Positions 1 to 9,747 of a DNA stretch of 36,333 nt are shown here, piece by piece. The stretch lies in the NCBI GenBank assembly GCA_021850985.1, contig JAJZJX010000019.1, forward strand, positions 1-36,333. Direction: 5' to 3'. The notes under the pieces are model-generated. The model saw nothing but the letters and a program-made list of their open reading frames with translations, did not search any database and was not told the DNA's origin. Numbering within the stretch: position 1 is the stretch's first letter; each line of letters opens with the position of its first letter. Made by a program: the position numbers and the translations under genes. The DNA is from a bacterium (GTDB lineage: Bacteria; SZUA-79; Acidulodesulfobacterales; Acidulodesulfobacteraceae).

Positions 1-31
1 TTATTCTTATAGTTTTCCGGTCTAAGGACAT
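1..31 (-). CDS. 5' end of a gene running off the window (possibly lptC)
   Basis: An ATG at 31-29 opens a minus-strand frame reading MSLDRKTIRI up to the window edge, with no stop. It begins 9 bases after the kdsC stop codon and keeps the operon direction. In many Proteobacteria kdsC is followed by lptC, the periplasmic/inner-membrane LPS transport protein, so that is the natural guess. Only ten residues are visible and the Shine-Dalgarno is poor, so the identity is positional inference only. Confidence 0.3.
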   Translation of the reverse strand, partial: MSLDRKTIRI

Positions 32-40
32 ATAATTTAA

Positions 41-562
41 TTAAAACGAATTTAAAAATTTTAAAAGAAATCCTTTTTCTTTTAAAATTATATCGCAAAC
101 CTCCCTCACCGCACCGCACCCGCCGTTCTTAGAAGTTACAATGTCGGCGCAATCTTTAATGTATGCGGGCGCATTAGGAACCGTGGCGGAAATTGCGGCT
201 AATTTTAAAAGTTCTAAATCGACTATATCGTCACCCATGTAAAATAAATTTTTAACGTCTATTTTAAACTCTTTTAATATCGGTTTAAGCGCTTTATACT
301 TATCCTTGCATCCCTCTATATAAAAATCAACTTCAAGCTCCTTTGCCCTAAAGGAAGCTGCATGGCTTTTTCTTGCGGAAATCATGCCGACTTTTAATCC
401 GGATTTTTTAGCCATTTTCATACCGGCGCCGTCATGAGCAAAAAAAGTTTTTGTTTCAACTCCGTTTTCGGATAAATATATTTTTCCGTCCGTTAAGACT
501 CCGTCAACATCGAAAACTAAAATTTCTATATCGGAAAAGTTTAATTTTTTTGTCATATTCAT
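41..562 (-). CDS. kdsC: 3-deoxy-D-manno-octulosonate 8-phosphate phosphatase
   Basis: KdsC hydrolyses Kdo-8-phosphate to Kdo and phosphate, the step before CMP activation for the lipopolysaccharide inner core; it is cytosolic. The 173 residues are a capless HAD phosphatase of normal family length (C0 type, tetrameric in known members). Motif I is FDVDGVLTDG with the catalytic aspartates D18 and D20, motif II is around the serine of MISARKS (residues 60-66), and motif IV is GDDIVDLEL with D111 and D112. The ATG overlaps the kdsD stop as ATGA, which implies translational coupling. A second in-frame ATG two codons later is an alternative start. It is the last complete gene of the Kdo/dap operon. 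Identity is secure from motifs, length and neighbours. Confidence 0.95.
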   Translation of the reverse strand: MNMTKKLNFSDIEILVFDVDGVLTDGKIYLSENGVETKTFFAHDGAGMKMAKKSGLKVGMISARKSHAASFRAKELEVDFYIEGCKDKYKALKPILKEFKIDVKNLFYMGDDIVDLELLKLAAISATVPNAPAYIKDCADIVTSKNGGCGAVREVCDIILKEKGFLLKFLNSF

Positions 563-1533
563 ATTATTCCTGCTTTTATTATATCGTGAATATGAATAAC
601 TCCCGCCGGAGTCTTATCGTCATCCGATTCTACTACGAAAAGCGAAGTAATTTTCGATTCCTCCATTTTTTGTAGAGCGTTAACGGCAAGCGCATTTTTA
701 AGTATAGTTTTAGGATTTTTAGTCATTATGCTTTTGACGGGTTCGTTTATTATATCGGTAGGAGAAAGCAACGCCCTCCTCAAATCTCCGTCAACTATTA
801 TGCCGCATAGAAAGTTATTCTCGTCTATAACTCCGGTAAGTCCTAATCTTTTAGAATTCATTTCTAAAATAGCGTCCTTTAATAAAACCGTATCCCTGAC
901 CAAAGGTATTTCTTCTCCCTTATGCATTAACTCGGCCACCTTTATAAATTTTTTGCCTATAGAACCTCCAGGATGAAGTTTTGCAAAATCCTCTTCCAAA
1001 AAGTTGCGTTCCTTTAAAAGTGCAACCGCAAGAGCGTCGCCGATTGCAAGCTGAGCCGTCGTGCTGGCGGTAGGGGCTATATTATAAGGACATGCTTCTT
1101 GGGCTACGGATACGTCGAAAAAATAATCGGACAATTCAAATAAGCGCGAACGTTTATTGCCTGAAAATCCGATAATTTTAGCGCCTATAAGCTTTATTGC
1201 CGGCAGTATCGAAACTATTTCTTTGGTATTTCCGCTGTTAGACAGAACTATTACAGCATCATTTTTAGAAATAACGCCGAGATCGCCGTGAGAAGCTTCG
1301 GCCGGATGCATAAAAAAAGAAGGGGTACCTGTGCTTGCAAGGGTAGAAGATATCTTTCTGGCGATAATACCTGATTTTCCAATTCCGGTTAAAATAACTT
1401 TGCCTTTAATCTCTATAAGGCAATGCACCATTTTTTCAAAATTATCGTCAAGCCTGTTTATAAGGGCAGACACCGAATCGGCTTCTATTTTTAAAACGCT
1501 TTCCGCTGTTTTTAATATATTATGCTGCGTCAT
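559..1533 (-). CDS. kdsD: D-arabinose 5-phosphate isomerase (KdsD/KpsF family)
   Basis: This enzyme interconverts ribulose 5-phosphate and arabinose 5-phosphate, the first committed step to Kdo. The 324 residues match the family length. An N-terminal SIS sugar-isomerase domain contains GIGKSG (about 50-55), the active-site stretch HPAEASHGDLG (about 76-86) and SNSGNT (about 98-103). Two CBS domains fill the C-terminal part from about residue 205. The gene starts two bases after the kdsA stop and ends in an ATGA overlap with kdsC, so the three enzymes kdsA-kdsD-kdsC lie together. KpsF/GutQ paralogues have the same fold, but its place between kdsA and kdsC supports the housekeeping Kdo role. 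Confidence 0.95.
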   Translation of the reverse strand: MTQHNILKTAESVLKIEADSVSALINRLDDNFEKMVHCLIEIKGKVILTGIGKSGIIARKISSTLASTGTPSFFMHPAEASHGDLGVISKNDAVIVLSNSGNTKEIVSILPAIKLIGAKIIGFSGNKRSRLFELSDYFFDVSVAQEACPYNIAPTASTTAQLAIGDALAVALLKERNFLEEDFAKLHPGGSIGKKFIKVAELMHKGEEIPLVRDTVLLKDAILEMNSKRLGLTGVIDENNFLCGIIVDGDLRRALLSPTDIINEPVKSIMTKNPKTILKNALAVNALQKMEESKITSLFVVESDDDKTPAGVIHIHDIIKAGII

Positions 1534-1535
1534 TT

Positions 1536-2381
1536 TTATTTTAATATTTTACTATATTTAGATATTTCCAGAATATTTTTTAAATTATCCTTGAATGAGT
1601 TCAAATAGACGGAATTTGCAGAATCGCTTAAAGCTCTCGGTGGATCGGAGTGGACTTCAAAAAATAAACCGTCAACCCCTACCGCGGCTGCCGCCCTTGC
1701 AAGCGGCATAACGTATTCCCTGTTTCCCGAAGAAACGGCGCCGCCTCCCGGAAGTTGAACGCTGTGCGTAGCATCGAAAACTACGAGGGCTCCGGTTTCT
1801 TTCATTACCGGTATAGACCTGAAATCGACGACAAGATTGTTATAGCCGAAACTTACCCCTCTTTCGGTCAAAATCACCTTATAATTTTCTACCGACGCAA
1901 TTTTTTCTACTATAAATTTCGTATCCCATGGCGCCATAAACTGACCTTTCTTAACGTTAATTACTTTTCCTGTTTTTGCCGCTTCCAAAATAATATCGGT
2001 TTGACGGCACAAAAAAGCCGGTATCTGTATAACGTCGAGAACGCCGCCGGCAATTTCGGCTTCTTTTGCGCTATGAACATCGCTTAATATAGGAACGTCG
2101 TATTTTGCTTTAATATCGCTTAATATTTTTAAACCTTTATCTATACCGGGACCCCTAAAAGAATTAACCGAAGTTCTGTTTGCTTTATCGTAAGAAGCTT
2201 TAAAAATGAGATTAAAATTTAGTTCTTTGGAATATTCCTTCAGCGTCGAAACTATATCGTCCATAACGGCGGCGTCCTCTATTGCGCAGGGACCGGCAAT
2301 TACAAAAGGATAGCCGTTATTAAATTTAAATTTCAATTCCGACGTTAAATCTTCTTTTGTAAAAATATTTATTTTATTCAT
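1536..2381 (-). CDS. kdsA: 2-dehydro-3-deoxyphosphooctonate aldolase (Kdo-8-P synthase)
   Basis: KdsA condenses phosphoenolpyruvate with arabinose 5-phosphate to Kdo-8-phosphate in the cytosol. The 281-residue TIM-barrel protein is of normal length. Diagnostic stretches include FVIAGPCAIED near the N-terminus, FKASYDKANRTS, the segment FLCRQTDIILEAA, VKKGQFMAPWD and FDATHSVQLPGGG. It lies between pyrG (50 bases upstream) and kdsD (2 bases downstream), the order seen in many Gram-negative genomes. The next enzymes (KdsD, KdsC) follow directly, so the product of one gene is the substrate pool of its neighbours. kdsB, for CMP-Kdo formation, is not in the window. Confidence 0.96.
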   Translation of the reverse strand: MNKINIFTKEDLTSELKFKFNNGYPFVIAGPCAIEDAAVMDDIVSTLKEYSKELNFNLIFKASYDKANRTSVNSFRGPGIDKGLKILSDIKAKYDVPILSDVHSAKEAEIAGGVLDVIQIPAFLCRQTDIILEAAKTGKVINVKKGQFMAPWDTKFIVEKIASVENYKVILTERGVSFGYNNLVVDFRSIPVMKETGALVVFDATHSVQLPGGGAVSSGNREYVMPLARAAAAVGVDGLFFEVHSDPPRALSDSANSVYLNSFKDNLKNILEISKYSKILK

Positions 2382-2431
2382 ATCGTTAAATTTTAATTAA
2401 TGTGAAAATGCGGAAAAATTTGAATAATATT

Positions 2432-4213
2432 TTAAACAGGGATGTTTTTGCTTTTCCTTTTATGTTTTATCGCTTTATCGGCGGCTTTCGCCGTATGCTT
2501 GGATTTAATCTTTACTTTAACCTTAGGCTGAATCGATAATAAATTATTCGAATATTTAACCGCAGCCGCAATAAATTCCCTGAACAACGGATGAGGATAA
2601 AGCGGAGAAGATTTAAATTCAGGATGAAACTGGCACCCTATATACCATGGATGGTCTTTAATCTCGCAAATTTCTATAAGTTTATCATCGGGAGACGTAC
2701 CCGAAAAAACAAAACCGGAAGTTTTAAATTTTTCCCTGTATTTATTGTTAAATTCAAATCTGTGCCTGTGTCTTTCGCTTATAATAATGTTTCCGTCATG
2801 ATTCAACTTTACGCAGTTTTTATTGTTAGCCGGATATTTTTTATTGTTTTTATAATAAATTTGATAAGCAAGCGTATTTTTAGATATTACGCATGGATAT
2901 GCGCCTAATCTCATAGTTCCGCCCATATTGCCGATATCTTTCTGATCGTCCATTATGCTGATTACCGGATCCGGCGTAATTTCGTCGAATTCGTAAGAAT
3001 TCGCATCTTTCAACCCCAGCACGTTTCTTGCATATTCTACAGTCATAAGCTGCATTCCGAGGCATATTCCAAAATAAGGAATATTGTTGATCCTGGCATA
3101 ATTAATTGCCCTCAGCATGCCGCTAATGCCGCGGGAACCAAAACCGCCCGGAACTAAGATACCGGAACATCCTTCCAATTCTTTAAGATTATCCTTCCAG
3201 TCGTCTCCTTCTAAATCTTCGGAATTAATATATTTTATATTTACGCTTACGTTATTGGCAAGACCCCCGTGAATGAGGCTCTCGTTTAAGCTTTTATAAG
3301 ATTCTTTAAGATTTACGTATTTTCCTACGACGGCTATAGTAACTAAATTTTTAAGCGTTTTTAAAGTATTGGATATATTCGTCCATGCGTTTAAATCCGG
3401 AGACTTAGCCCATATATTTAAGTATTCTATTATTTTGGAATCGAGTTTTTCTTCGTGAAGGGAAAGAGGAACGTCGTAAATGCTTTCTTCGTCTTTAGCT
3501 GTAATAACCGCATCTGCTTCGACGTTGCAGAAAAGAGCTATTTTTTCCCTTATATCCTGCGGCAAAACCCTGTCCGCCCTGCATATTATAATCGAAGGTT
3601 CTATGCCTATAGCCCTCAATTCTTTAACGGAATGCTGGGTCGGTTTGGTTTTAAGCTCGTCTGCGGTTTTTATAAACGGAACTAAGGTTAAATGAATATA
3701 AAGAACGTCGTCTTTGCCTTTGTCTAATTTAAACTGTCTTATAGCCTCAAGAAAGGGAAGGCTTTCTATGTCGCCTACGGTTCCTCCTATTTCTATAATC
3801 GCAACGTCTTTGCCTTCCGACGCTTCGATTATTCTTTTTTTTATTTCGTCCGTTATATGCGGAATTACTTGAACGGTTTTGCCGAGATAAGCTCCTTTTC
3901 TTTCGTTGCTGATAACGGCATCGTATGCCTGTCCGCTAGTTAAGTTGTTCTTTTTCGTAAGGGAAAGCGACGTAAACCTTTCGTAATGGCCGAGATCTAG
4001 GTCGGTTTCGGCTCCGTCGTCGGTAACAAAAACCTCTCCGTGCTGAAAAGGATTCATAGTTCCGGGATCGACGTTTATATATGGGTCAAGCTTCTGCATA
4101 GTGATATTAAGCCCCCTTGCTTCCAAAAGGGCTCCTATCGATGAAGCAGCTATACCCTTGCCGAGACTTGAAACTACGCCTCCCGTTATAAAGATATACT
4201 TTGTCTTATTCAT
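2432..4213 (-). CDS. pyrG: CTP synthase with a lysine-rich C-terminal tail
   Basis: PyrG aminates UTP to CTP using ATP and glutamine. The N-terminal synthetase domain (about 1-270) starts with [12 protein letters not shown] and contains [16 protein letters not shown]. The class I glutamine amidotransferase domain (about 292-555) has the nucleophile C384 in GICLGMQ and the H530/E532 pair in FHPEF. At 593 residues it is longer than the usual 535-550. The extra length is a basic tail (about 560-593, rich in K and A) and roughly 15-20 residues of lysine/asparagine-rich insert around 455-472. Its start overlaps the dapB stop by 8 bases and kdsA follows after 50 bases. CTP is also needed for CMP-Kdo, which suits its place beside the kds genes. 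Confidence 0.97.
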   Translation of the reverse strand: MNKTKYIFITGGVVSSLGKGIAASSIGALLEARGLNITMQKLDPYINVDPGTMNPFQHGEVFVTDDGAETDLDLGHYERFTSLSLTKKNNLTSGQAYDAVISNERKGAYLGKTVQVIPHITDEIKKRIIEASEGKDVAIIEIGGTVGDIESLPFLEAIRQFKLDKGKDDVLYIHLTLVPFIKTADELKTKPTQHSVKELRAIGIEPSIIICRADRVLPQDIREKIALFCNVEADAVITAKDEESIYDVPLSLHEEKLDSKIIEYLNIWAKSPDLNAWTNISNTLKTLKNLVTIAVVGKYVNLKESYKSLNESLIHGGLANNVSVNIKYINSEDLEGDDWKDNLKELEGCSGILVPGGFGSRGISGMLRAINYARINNIPYFGICLGMQLMTVEYARNVLGLKDANSYEFDEITPDPVISIMDDQKDIGNMGGTMRLGAYPCVISKNTLAYQIYYKNNKKYPANNKNCVKLNHDGNIIISERHRHRFEFNNKYREKFKTSGFVFSGTSPDDKLIEICEIKDHPWYIGCQFHPEFKSSPLYPHPLFREFIAAAVKYSNNLLSIQPKVKVKIKSKHTAKAADKAIKHKRKSKNIPV

Positions 4214-5051
4214 ATTTATTTAACCCCAAAACGTCTCTCATATCGTAAAATCCTTTATTTTTATCGCTAAGCCATACGGCCGCTTTAATTGCGCCCCGCG
4301 CAAAATTATTTCTGGATACTGCCTTATGCGTAATTTCGATTATTTCTTCGTTTCCGGCAAATATTACCTTGTGTTCTCCTATTATATCTCCGGCTCTTAC
4401 CGAAAATATGCCTATTTCGTCTTTTTTTCTTTCTCCTACGTCTCCGCACCTGCCGTAAACGGCTTTTTCCGCAAGCTCTATATGCCTCTGTTTAGCTACC
4501 GATTCCGCAAGCATTTTAGCAGTTCCGCTTGGAGCGTCCTTTTTCTTTTTATGGTGCATTTCTATTATTTCGCAGTCGTAATTTATCCCAAGATATTTGG
4601 ATGCGTCATATACGATATTCATTAAAACGTTAATTCCTAAGCTCATATTGCCGGACAGCACTATCGGAATACGCTTTCCATAATCTTCTACCGTTTTTAA
4701 ATCGTTTTCCGAAAATCCGGTAGAACCGATAACGATAGGAACATTATAAAGCGCCGCCTCTTCCGCATGTATCAAAGATGCGCTTTTAGACGTGAAATCT
4801 ATAACGACTTTTTTCTTAATTGCGGCGGTTAAATGAAGAGCTTCTTTTAAAGTTAAAAATTTTCCGGCCGAAACTTTTTTAGTTTCTAATTCGGCTAAAT
4901 CTTTAAACGGCGAAATGGCCGTTTCGTCTGAGGCGTAATTTGAATCTACGCCGCCTATAAATAATAAATCCGAATAATCCGAAAGAACGGAGATTATCGT
5001 GTTCCCCATTCTTCCTTTACTTCCGCAAATTATTATACCCGTTTTTTCCAT
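4206..5051 (-). CDS. dapB: 4-hydroxy-tetrahydrodipicolinate reductase
   Basis: DapB reduces the product of DapA with NAD(P)H to tetrahydrodipicolinate in the lysine/diaminopimelate pathway. The 281 residues carry the Rossmann glycine motif GSKGRMG (10-16), a GSTGFS segment, and the family signature [15 protein letters not shown] with the catalytic histidine pair and lysine. Its ATG shares one base with the dapA stop (TAATG), and its own stop lies inside the pyrG start region (8-base overlap), so translation of dapA, dapB and pyrG is probably coupled. Length and signature are normal and identification is firm. Confidence 0.97.
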   Translation of the reverse strand: MEKTGIIICGSKGRMGNTIISVLSDYSDLLFIGGVDSNYASDETAISPFKDLAELETKKVSAGKFLTLKEALHLTAAIKKKVVIDFTSKSASLIHAEEAALYNVPIVIGSTGFSENDLKTVEDYGKRIPIVLSGNMSLGINVLMNIVYDASKYLGINYDCEIIEMHHKKKKDAPSGTAKMLAESVAKQRHIELAEKAVYGRCGDVGERKKDEIGIFSVRAGDIIGEHKVIFAGNEEIIEITHKAVSRNNFARGAIKAAVWLSDKNKGFYDMRDVLGLNKYE

Positions 5052-5926
5052 TATTGCAATATCCCGTATTCTTTTAAGGCTGTTTTTATCTTATCTATGC
5101 TGCCGCCGGATGCTTCCGATAAAGGCAGTCTAATTTCATTTTCTATAAATCCCATTATGTTTAAAGCTTTTTTTACCGGTATAGGATTAGTTTCTATAAA
5201 CATTGCATGAATAAGCGGAAGCAGTTTAAAATTAAGCTTTCTTGCAGATTTCAGGTCTCCTTTTAACGCATAATCCGCCATAAGAGACATATCTTTAGGC
5301 GCAACGTTTGAAACCGTCGAGATAACGCCGCGGCCTCCTACGGCAATTATCGGAAGAGTAAGCGCATCGTCTCCGGATAAAACGCAAAATTTTTCGGGCG
5401 CTTTTCTTAAAATAGCCGTTACCTGTTCCAAAGAACCGTTTGCTTCTTTAATACCGGTTATATTATCTATTTCGGCAAGCCTCAACACCGTTTCGGGAAG
5501 AATATTGACCGCCGTTCTGGTAGGAACGTTATAAAGAATTACAGGTTTGGAACAATTTGCGGCTACCGTTTTAAAGTGAAGGAAAAGCCCCTCCTGCGTA
5601 GGTTTATTATAATAAGGAGTAATTTGCAAATGTCCGTCTATTTTAAACTTTTCTGCAGCCTTTGCAAGATGAACGGCTTCCACCGTATTATTAGAACCGG
5701 TTCCGGCTATAACTTTAATTTTGCCTTCCGCCGCTTCAGCCGCAATCCTAATAACATCTATATGTTCCTCAAACGAAAGCGTCGCCGATTCGCCCGTGCT
5801 TCCGCAGGCTACTATTCCCGCAGCTCCGTTTTCTATCTGAAATTCTATCAGCTTTCTAAGCGCTTTTTCGTCTATTTTGCCGCCTTTAAAAGGCGTTACT
5901 ATTGCCGTAAACACTCCTTTAAACAT
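5051..5926 (-). CDS. dapA: 4-hydroxy-tetrahydrodipicolinate synthase
   Basis: DapA condenses pyruvate with aspartate semialdehyde, the first reaction specific to lysine and diaminopimelate. The 291-residue TIM barrel begins GVFTAIVTPF. It has the pyruvate-binding GSTGES (T44), the catalytic tyrosine Y132 in LYNVPTRT followed by R137, and the Schiff-base lysine K160 in TGIKEANG. These positions match E. coli DapA to within one residue. A Shine-Dalgarno GGAG overlaps the end of lysA just upstream of the ATG. It lies between lysA and dapB in one dense operon. Related aldolases such as N-acetylneuraminate lyase share the fold, but the neighbours make DapA the clear choice. Confidence 0.96.
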   Translation of the reverse strand: MFKGVFTAIVTPFKGGKIDEKALRKLIEFQIENGAAGIVACGSTGESATLSFEEHIDVIRIAAEAAEGKIKVIAGTGSNNTVEAVHLAKAAEKFKIDGHLQITPYYNKPTQEGLFLHFKTVAANCSKPVILYNVPTRTAVNILPETVLRLAEIDNITGIKEANGSLEQVTAILRKAPEKFCVLSGDDALTLPIIAVGGRGVISTVSNVAPKDMSLMADYALKGDLKSARKLNFKLLPLIHAMFIETNPIPVKKALNIMGFIENEIRLPLSEASGGSIDKIKTALKEYGILQ

Positions 5927-5928
5927 AT

Positions 5929-7182
5929 TTAACTCCTTTCCGGTATAATTTCTTTATCTATTAAATCCGCGTATGTTTCGCGGTTTCTAATTATATAAAA
6001 TTTATCTTTATCGACAAGTACTTCTGCCGCCCTGGGTCTTGAATTATAGTTGGAAGACATCGAAAAACCGTAAGCGCCTGCACTGAATACCGCGATTAAA
6101 TCCCCCTCCGAAACCGAATTTAAAACTCTGTCTTTTCCGAAAAAATCGGCGGATTCGCATATAGGTCCTACTATATCGGCTTTAATTTTATGCCCTTCTT
6201 TCTTTATAACCGGAACAATTTCATGATATGCCTCATATAAAGCAGGCCTGATTAAATCGTTCATGCCGCCGTCGGTTATTATAAAGTTTTTGCTTCCGGT
6301 ATCTTTGACGTATGTAACTTTAGCGACGAATATTCCGCTGTTTCCGGCTATTAATCTGCCCGGTTCGAAAATAACCTTCCCGCCGTAATTTTTTAGGATA
6401 TTTTTAATAGAATTCATATAAGTGGACGGATGCGGAGGCATTTCATTTTCGTAAGTTATGCCGAGTCCGCCTCCAAGATCCAGATATTTAATGTCAAAAC
6501 CTTTTGCGGTAATCCTGTCGAGAAGTTCTTTTATAATTTCTACGGCATCTTTAAACGGCGATATTTCGGTTAACTGAGAACCTATATGGCAGTCTAAGCC
6601 TATTACGTCTATATTTTTCAATTCCCTTGCCGTTTCGTAGGCTGAAATAGCATGTTTTATGCTTATGCCGAATTTATTTTTCTTAAGACCCGTAGATATA
6701 TAAGGATGTGTTTTTGGATCGACGTTAGGGTTTATCCTGAAAGATATTCTTGCTTTAGTATTTAACCTGCCTGCGACTTTATCGATAAGAAAAACTTCGG
6801 GCAGCGATTCTGCGTTAAACATAAGAATATCGGATTTTATCGCATATTCTATTTCGGCTTCGGTCTTTCCTACTCCGGAATATACCACTTTTCCCGTATC
6901 TACTCCGGCTTTAATTGCCCTGAAAAGTTCTCCGCCGGAAACTATATCGGCGCCCCAGCCCATTTTAAATAAAAAATTAAGTATAGCGATGTTTGAATTA
7001 GCCTTAACGCTGTAGCATACTAAAGAATTTAAAACCTTTGAACTTTCGTCAAAAACGTTAAAATGCCTCTTTAAAGTAGCCAGAGAATATAGATAAAACG
7101 GCGTTCCGGCGCTTGCGGCAATTTCCTTAACGGGCACGTCTTCGCAATAAAGTTCGTTTTCTTTAAAAATAAAGTCGTTCAT
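5929..7182 (-). CDS. lysA: Diaminopimelate decarboxylase
   Basis: LysA decarboxylates meso-diaminopimelate to lysine with pyridoxal phosphate, the last step of the pathway. The 417 residues show the fold-III PLP barrel with the cofactor lysine K60 in CYSVKANSN, the HIGSQL segment, the phosphate-binding glycine run LGGGLG, EPGRLIAG, and the C-terminal substrate motif GPICESADFFGKDR with the active-site cysteine. It ends two bases before dapA and starts 3 bases after the polyprenyl synthase stop. dapF, argininosuccinate-independent aminotransferase genes (dapL) and other DAP-pathway genes are not seen here. The CESxD motif favours DAP over ornithine or arginine decarboxylase. Confidence 0.96.
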   Translation of the reverse strand: MNDFIFKENELYCEDVPVKEIAASAGTPFYLYSLATLKRHFNVFDESSKVLNSLVCYSVKANSNIAILNFLFKMGWGADIVSGGELFRAIKAGVDTGKVVYSGVGKTEAEIEYAIKSDILMFNAESLPEVFLIDKVAGRLNTKARISFRINPNVDPKTHPYISTGLKKNKFGISIKHAISAYETARELKNIDVIGLDCHIGSQLTEISPFKDAVEIIKELLDRITAKGFDIKYLDLGGGLGITYENEMPPHPSTYMNSIKNILKNYGGKVIFEPGRLIAGNSGIFVAKVTYVKDTGSKNFIITDGGMNDLIRPALYEAYHEIVPVIKKEGHKIKADIVGPICESADFFGKDRVLNSVSEGDLIAVFSAGAYGFSMSSNYNSRPRAAEVLVDKDKFYIIRNRETYADLIDKEIIPERS

Positions 7183-7185
7183 AAA

Positions 7186-8151
7186 TTATAATTTCCTGTC
7201 TATTATATAATCTGCAATATCTATTAAACTGTTTTTATATTTTGAGTCCGGAAATATATCAAGATTCTTTTTTGCTTTTTTTATCGCATCTTTCGCCTTC
7301 GATATAGTATAGTCGATAGAACCGTAACTTTTAACCAGCGACAAAACCGTTTTAAGATCCTTGGAGGCAAGCCTCTTTTTGTAAATTATATTCGTAATAA
7401 CTTCTTTTTCGTCCTGATTTGCCCTTTCTATGGTATGTATCAAAGGTAACGTAAGTTTCCCTTCTTTTAAATCGTTGCCTATAAATTTACCGAATTCTTT
7501 ATCCGAAATATAGTCTAATGCATCGTCCATAAGCTGAAAAGCAATTCCTATATTCAAACCGTAATCGTAAAGTTTTTTTGCGCATTCTTCTTTCCCGGCA
7601 ATTATGGCGCCGACTTCGGAAGCGCATGCAAAAAGAACGGCGGTTTTTTTAATAATTATATCTAAATAATCTTTTTCGCAGGTTTTTATATCCGCAGTTT
7701 TAACTAATTCTTTTACTTCCCCCTCCGCCATAAGCGTAGTAGCGTCGGAATAAGACTTTATAACTTTTATATTATTAATGTCGGACAAGACCTTAAAAGA
7801 TTTAGCAAATAAATAATCTCCTACAAGAACGGCAGCTTCGTTTCCAAAAATAGTATTTGCGGACGCCTTACCTCTCCTTAACGGAGCGTTATCCACGACG
7901 TCGTCGTGAAGCAAGGTGGCAGTATGAATAAATTCTATTACCGCCGCAAGCGAAATATGGTCGTCTCCGTCGTAACCGCATAATTTTGAAGCTACGATAA
8001 GAAGTATAGGACGTATTCTTTTTCCGCCGCTTGAAATAACGTATTCGGCAACCTTATGTATTAAGGGAGTTTCCGTTATAAGGTGCTTTTCAAACTGCTC
8101 TTCTACTTTTTTTAATTCGTTTTCTATATAGCCGAAAGAAATATTTTGCAA
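7186..8151 (-). CDS. ispB: All-trans polyprenyl diphosphate synthase (IspB/HepT-like)
   Basis: This isoprenyl synthase extends farnesyl or geranyl diphosphate with isopentenyl diphosphate to make the side chain of respiratory quinones. The 321 residues hold GGKRIRPIL, the first aspartate-rich motif DDVVD (D83, D84, D87) and the second DDALD (D209, D210, D213), followed by the typical FGKFIGNDLKEGKLTLP. The residues before the first motif are small (TATLLH), as in long-chain synthases, so a product of about C35-C40 is likely but not provable here. It heads the lysA-dap-pyrG-kds array, 64 bases after radA. The symbol is by family; a heptaprenyl or other long-chain enzyme would look the same. 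Confidence 0.85.
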   Translation of the reverse strand: MQNISFGYIENELKKVEEQFEKHLITETPLIHKVAEYVISSGGKRIRPILLIVASKLCGYDGDDHISLAAVIEFIHTATLLHDDVVDNAPLRRGKASANTIFGNEAAVLVGDYLFAKSFKVLSDINNIKVIKSYSDATTLMAEGEVKELVKTADIKTCEKDYLDIIIKKTAVLFACASEVGAIIAGKEECAKKLYDYGLNIGIAFQLMDDALDYISDKEFGKFIGNDLKEGKLTLPLIHTIERANQDEKEVITNIIYKKRLASKDLKTVLSLVKSYGSIDYTISKAKDAIKKAKKNLDIFPDSKYKNSLIDIADYIIDRKL

Positions 8152-8215
8152 AATTGGTTCTCTTTTTATTTTTTAAATTATTTTTATTAACTGTCTGACG
8201 TTTATTTTATTTCAG

Positions 8216-9574
8216 TTAGACTAAATATTCAATAATTTTTTTTAATTTTGTTAACGGATGAAGATTTATGGCGGAAACTCCCTTAACGTCTTTTACGTCT
8301 TTAACGTTGGATTGAGGAAGCAAAACATCGGAAAAACCCATATTCAGCGCCTCTTTTATCCTTGCAGAAGGATTGCCGACGCCCCTGACTTCGCCGGTTA
8401 ATCCTACCTCTCCAAAAGCTATGAAATTTGGGGGAAGCGGTTTTTCCAAGTAGCTCGAAGTTATCGAAAGTGCCACCGGCAAATCGACGGCAGGTTCCTG
8501 GACGTTTATGCCTCCGAATATTTTAACGTAAATTTCTTTTGAGGAAAGTTTTATGCCTTCTTTTTTTTCCAGTACCGCGGAAATAATAGAAACCCTGCCG
8601 GAATCAATGCCGAGACAAACTCTTTTAGGAACGGGCATATAAGACGGAACTACAAGCGCCTGCACTTCTACCAGCATCGCCCTCGTTCCTTCTAAACACG
8701 GCACTACAACCGAACCCGGCGAATCCGGCTGTCTTTCGGAAGTGAAATAAGCCGACGGATTTTTAACCCCTTTTAATCCGTTTTCCGACATTTCGTATAT
8801 TCCTACTTCGTCCGTAGAACCGAACCTGTTTTTATAACATCTTAAAATCCTGTAGGAATCTCTTTTACTTGAATCAAAATACAGAACCGTATCGACTATA
8901 TGTTCCAACGTTTTTGGCCCGGCAAAACCGCCTTCTTTCGTAACATGGCATACAAGAAACACTCCGCAATTTTTTTTCAGGCATAGCGAAGTAATCTCAT
9001 GGGCTATTTCCCTCAATCCGTTGACGCTGCCGTAAGCCGAATCGGACTGGGGAATAGTTATGCGCTGAATCGAATCTATTATTACAAAACCGTAATTTCC
9101 GTTTTCTATAGAATATAAAATTTCGTTAATATCGTTAAGCGCTTGAAAAAAAAGGGATTTAGAATCTATTTTTAATCTTTTTGCTCTTAAAATAATCTGG
9201 TTTAACGATTCTTCGGTGGAAATATATAAAGTATTAAGTCCTGTCAGGGAAATTTTTTCGGCAACTTGAAGCATAAGAGTAGATTTTCCTATTCCAGGTT
9301 CTCCCCCTATAAGTATGCTCTGTCCCGCTACGAGTCCTGAACCGACCGATAAATCGAATTCTTTTATTCCGGTTGCTATTCTTGCTATATTGTTGAAATT
9401 TTGCCAGTCTAAAACCGTAGCCGGCGAAACAGGCGGGGGGGTTTTTTTAAACTTTAATATCTTAGGAGTATTTTCCGCAGTTATAACTTCTTCCATAGTA
9501 TTAAAACTGTGGCATTCAGGGCATCTTCCTACCCATTTTAAAGAAACGGCGCCGCAGTTTTTGCATTTATACAT
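8216..9574 (-). CDS. radA: DNA repair protein RadA
   Basis: RadA (Sms) is a RecA-like ATPase that drives branch migration and processing of recombination intermediates. Domains in order: an N-terminal zinc finger with C4, C7, C18 and C21; a RecA-type core with Walker A GEPGIGKST (91-99) and the RadA-specific KNRFG motif (248-252); and a C-terminal Lon-protease-like domain that lacks protease activity in known family members. The 452 residues match E. coli RadA. It stands between the flavoprotein gene (173-base gap holding a palindromic repeat) and the polyprenyl synthase, and has no functional link to either. Identification is firm. Confidence 0.97.
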   Translation of the reverse strand: MYKCKNCGAVSLKWVGRCPECHSFNTMEEVITAENTPKILKFKKTPPPVSPATVLDWQNFNNIARIATGIKEFDLSVGSGLVAGQSILIGGEPGIGKSTLMLQVAEKISLTGLNTLYISTEESLNQIILRAKRLKIDSKSLFFQALNDINEILYSIENGNYGFVIIDSIQRITIPQSDSAYGSVNGLREIAHEITSLCLKKNCGVFLVCHVTKEGGFAGPKTLEHIVDTVLYFDSSKRDSYRILRCYKNRFGSTDEVGIYEMSENGLKGVKNPSAYFTSERQPDSPGSVVVPCLEGTRAMLVEVQALVVPSYMPVPKRVCLGIDSGRVSIISAVLEKKEGIKLSSKEIYVKIFGGINVQEPAVDLPVALSITSSYLEKPLPPNFIAFGEVGLTGEVRGVGNPSARIKEALNMGFSDVLLPQSNVKDVKDVKGVSAINLHPLTKLKKIIEYLV

Positions 9575-9696
9575 TATTTATAAGCTGTTATTAATATTTT
9601 CCTTAGCGCGTATTATGTTTAAGATATTTTTTTTCGTTAAAAATTGATCGCTTATTAATTTTAACTCTTTATGAGATATAAAACAAGATAGCAGAT

Positions 9697-9725
9697 ACGG
9701 GGACTGAATTCAATTCTGTCCCCGT
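9697..9725. repeat. 29-base intergenic palindrome, family 1, copy A
   Basis: Arms ACGGGGAC (9697-9704) and GTCCCCGT (9718-9725) enclose TGAATTCAATTCT, which also pairs apart from one T-T mismatch. It sits between the flavoprotein stop and the radA start. The same palindrome, followed by the same CACAA, recurs at 18433-18461. There is no T-tract, so it does not look like an intrinsic terminator. It resembles REP/REPIN-type elements moved by a transposase elsewhere in the genome, which is inference. Confidence 0.8.
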
Positions 9726-9747
9726 CACAACTTGGACTATTAAACAT

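Noticed and set aside
9315-9647. 110-codon plus-strand open frame opposite the radA 5' end
   Set aside because: Antisense to the RadA zinc finger and Walker A coding region, with no ribosome site and no recognisable protein pattern.
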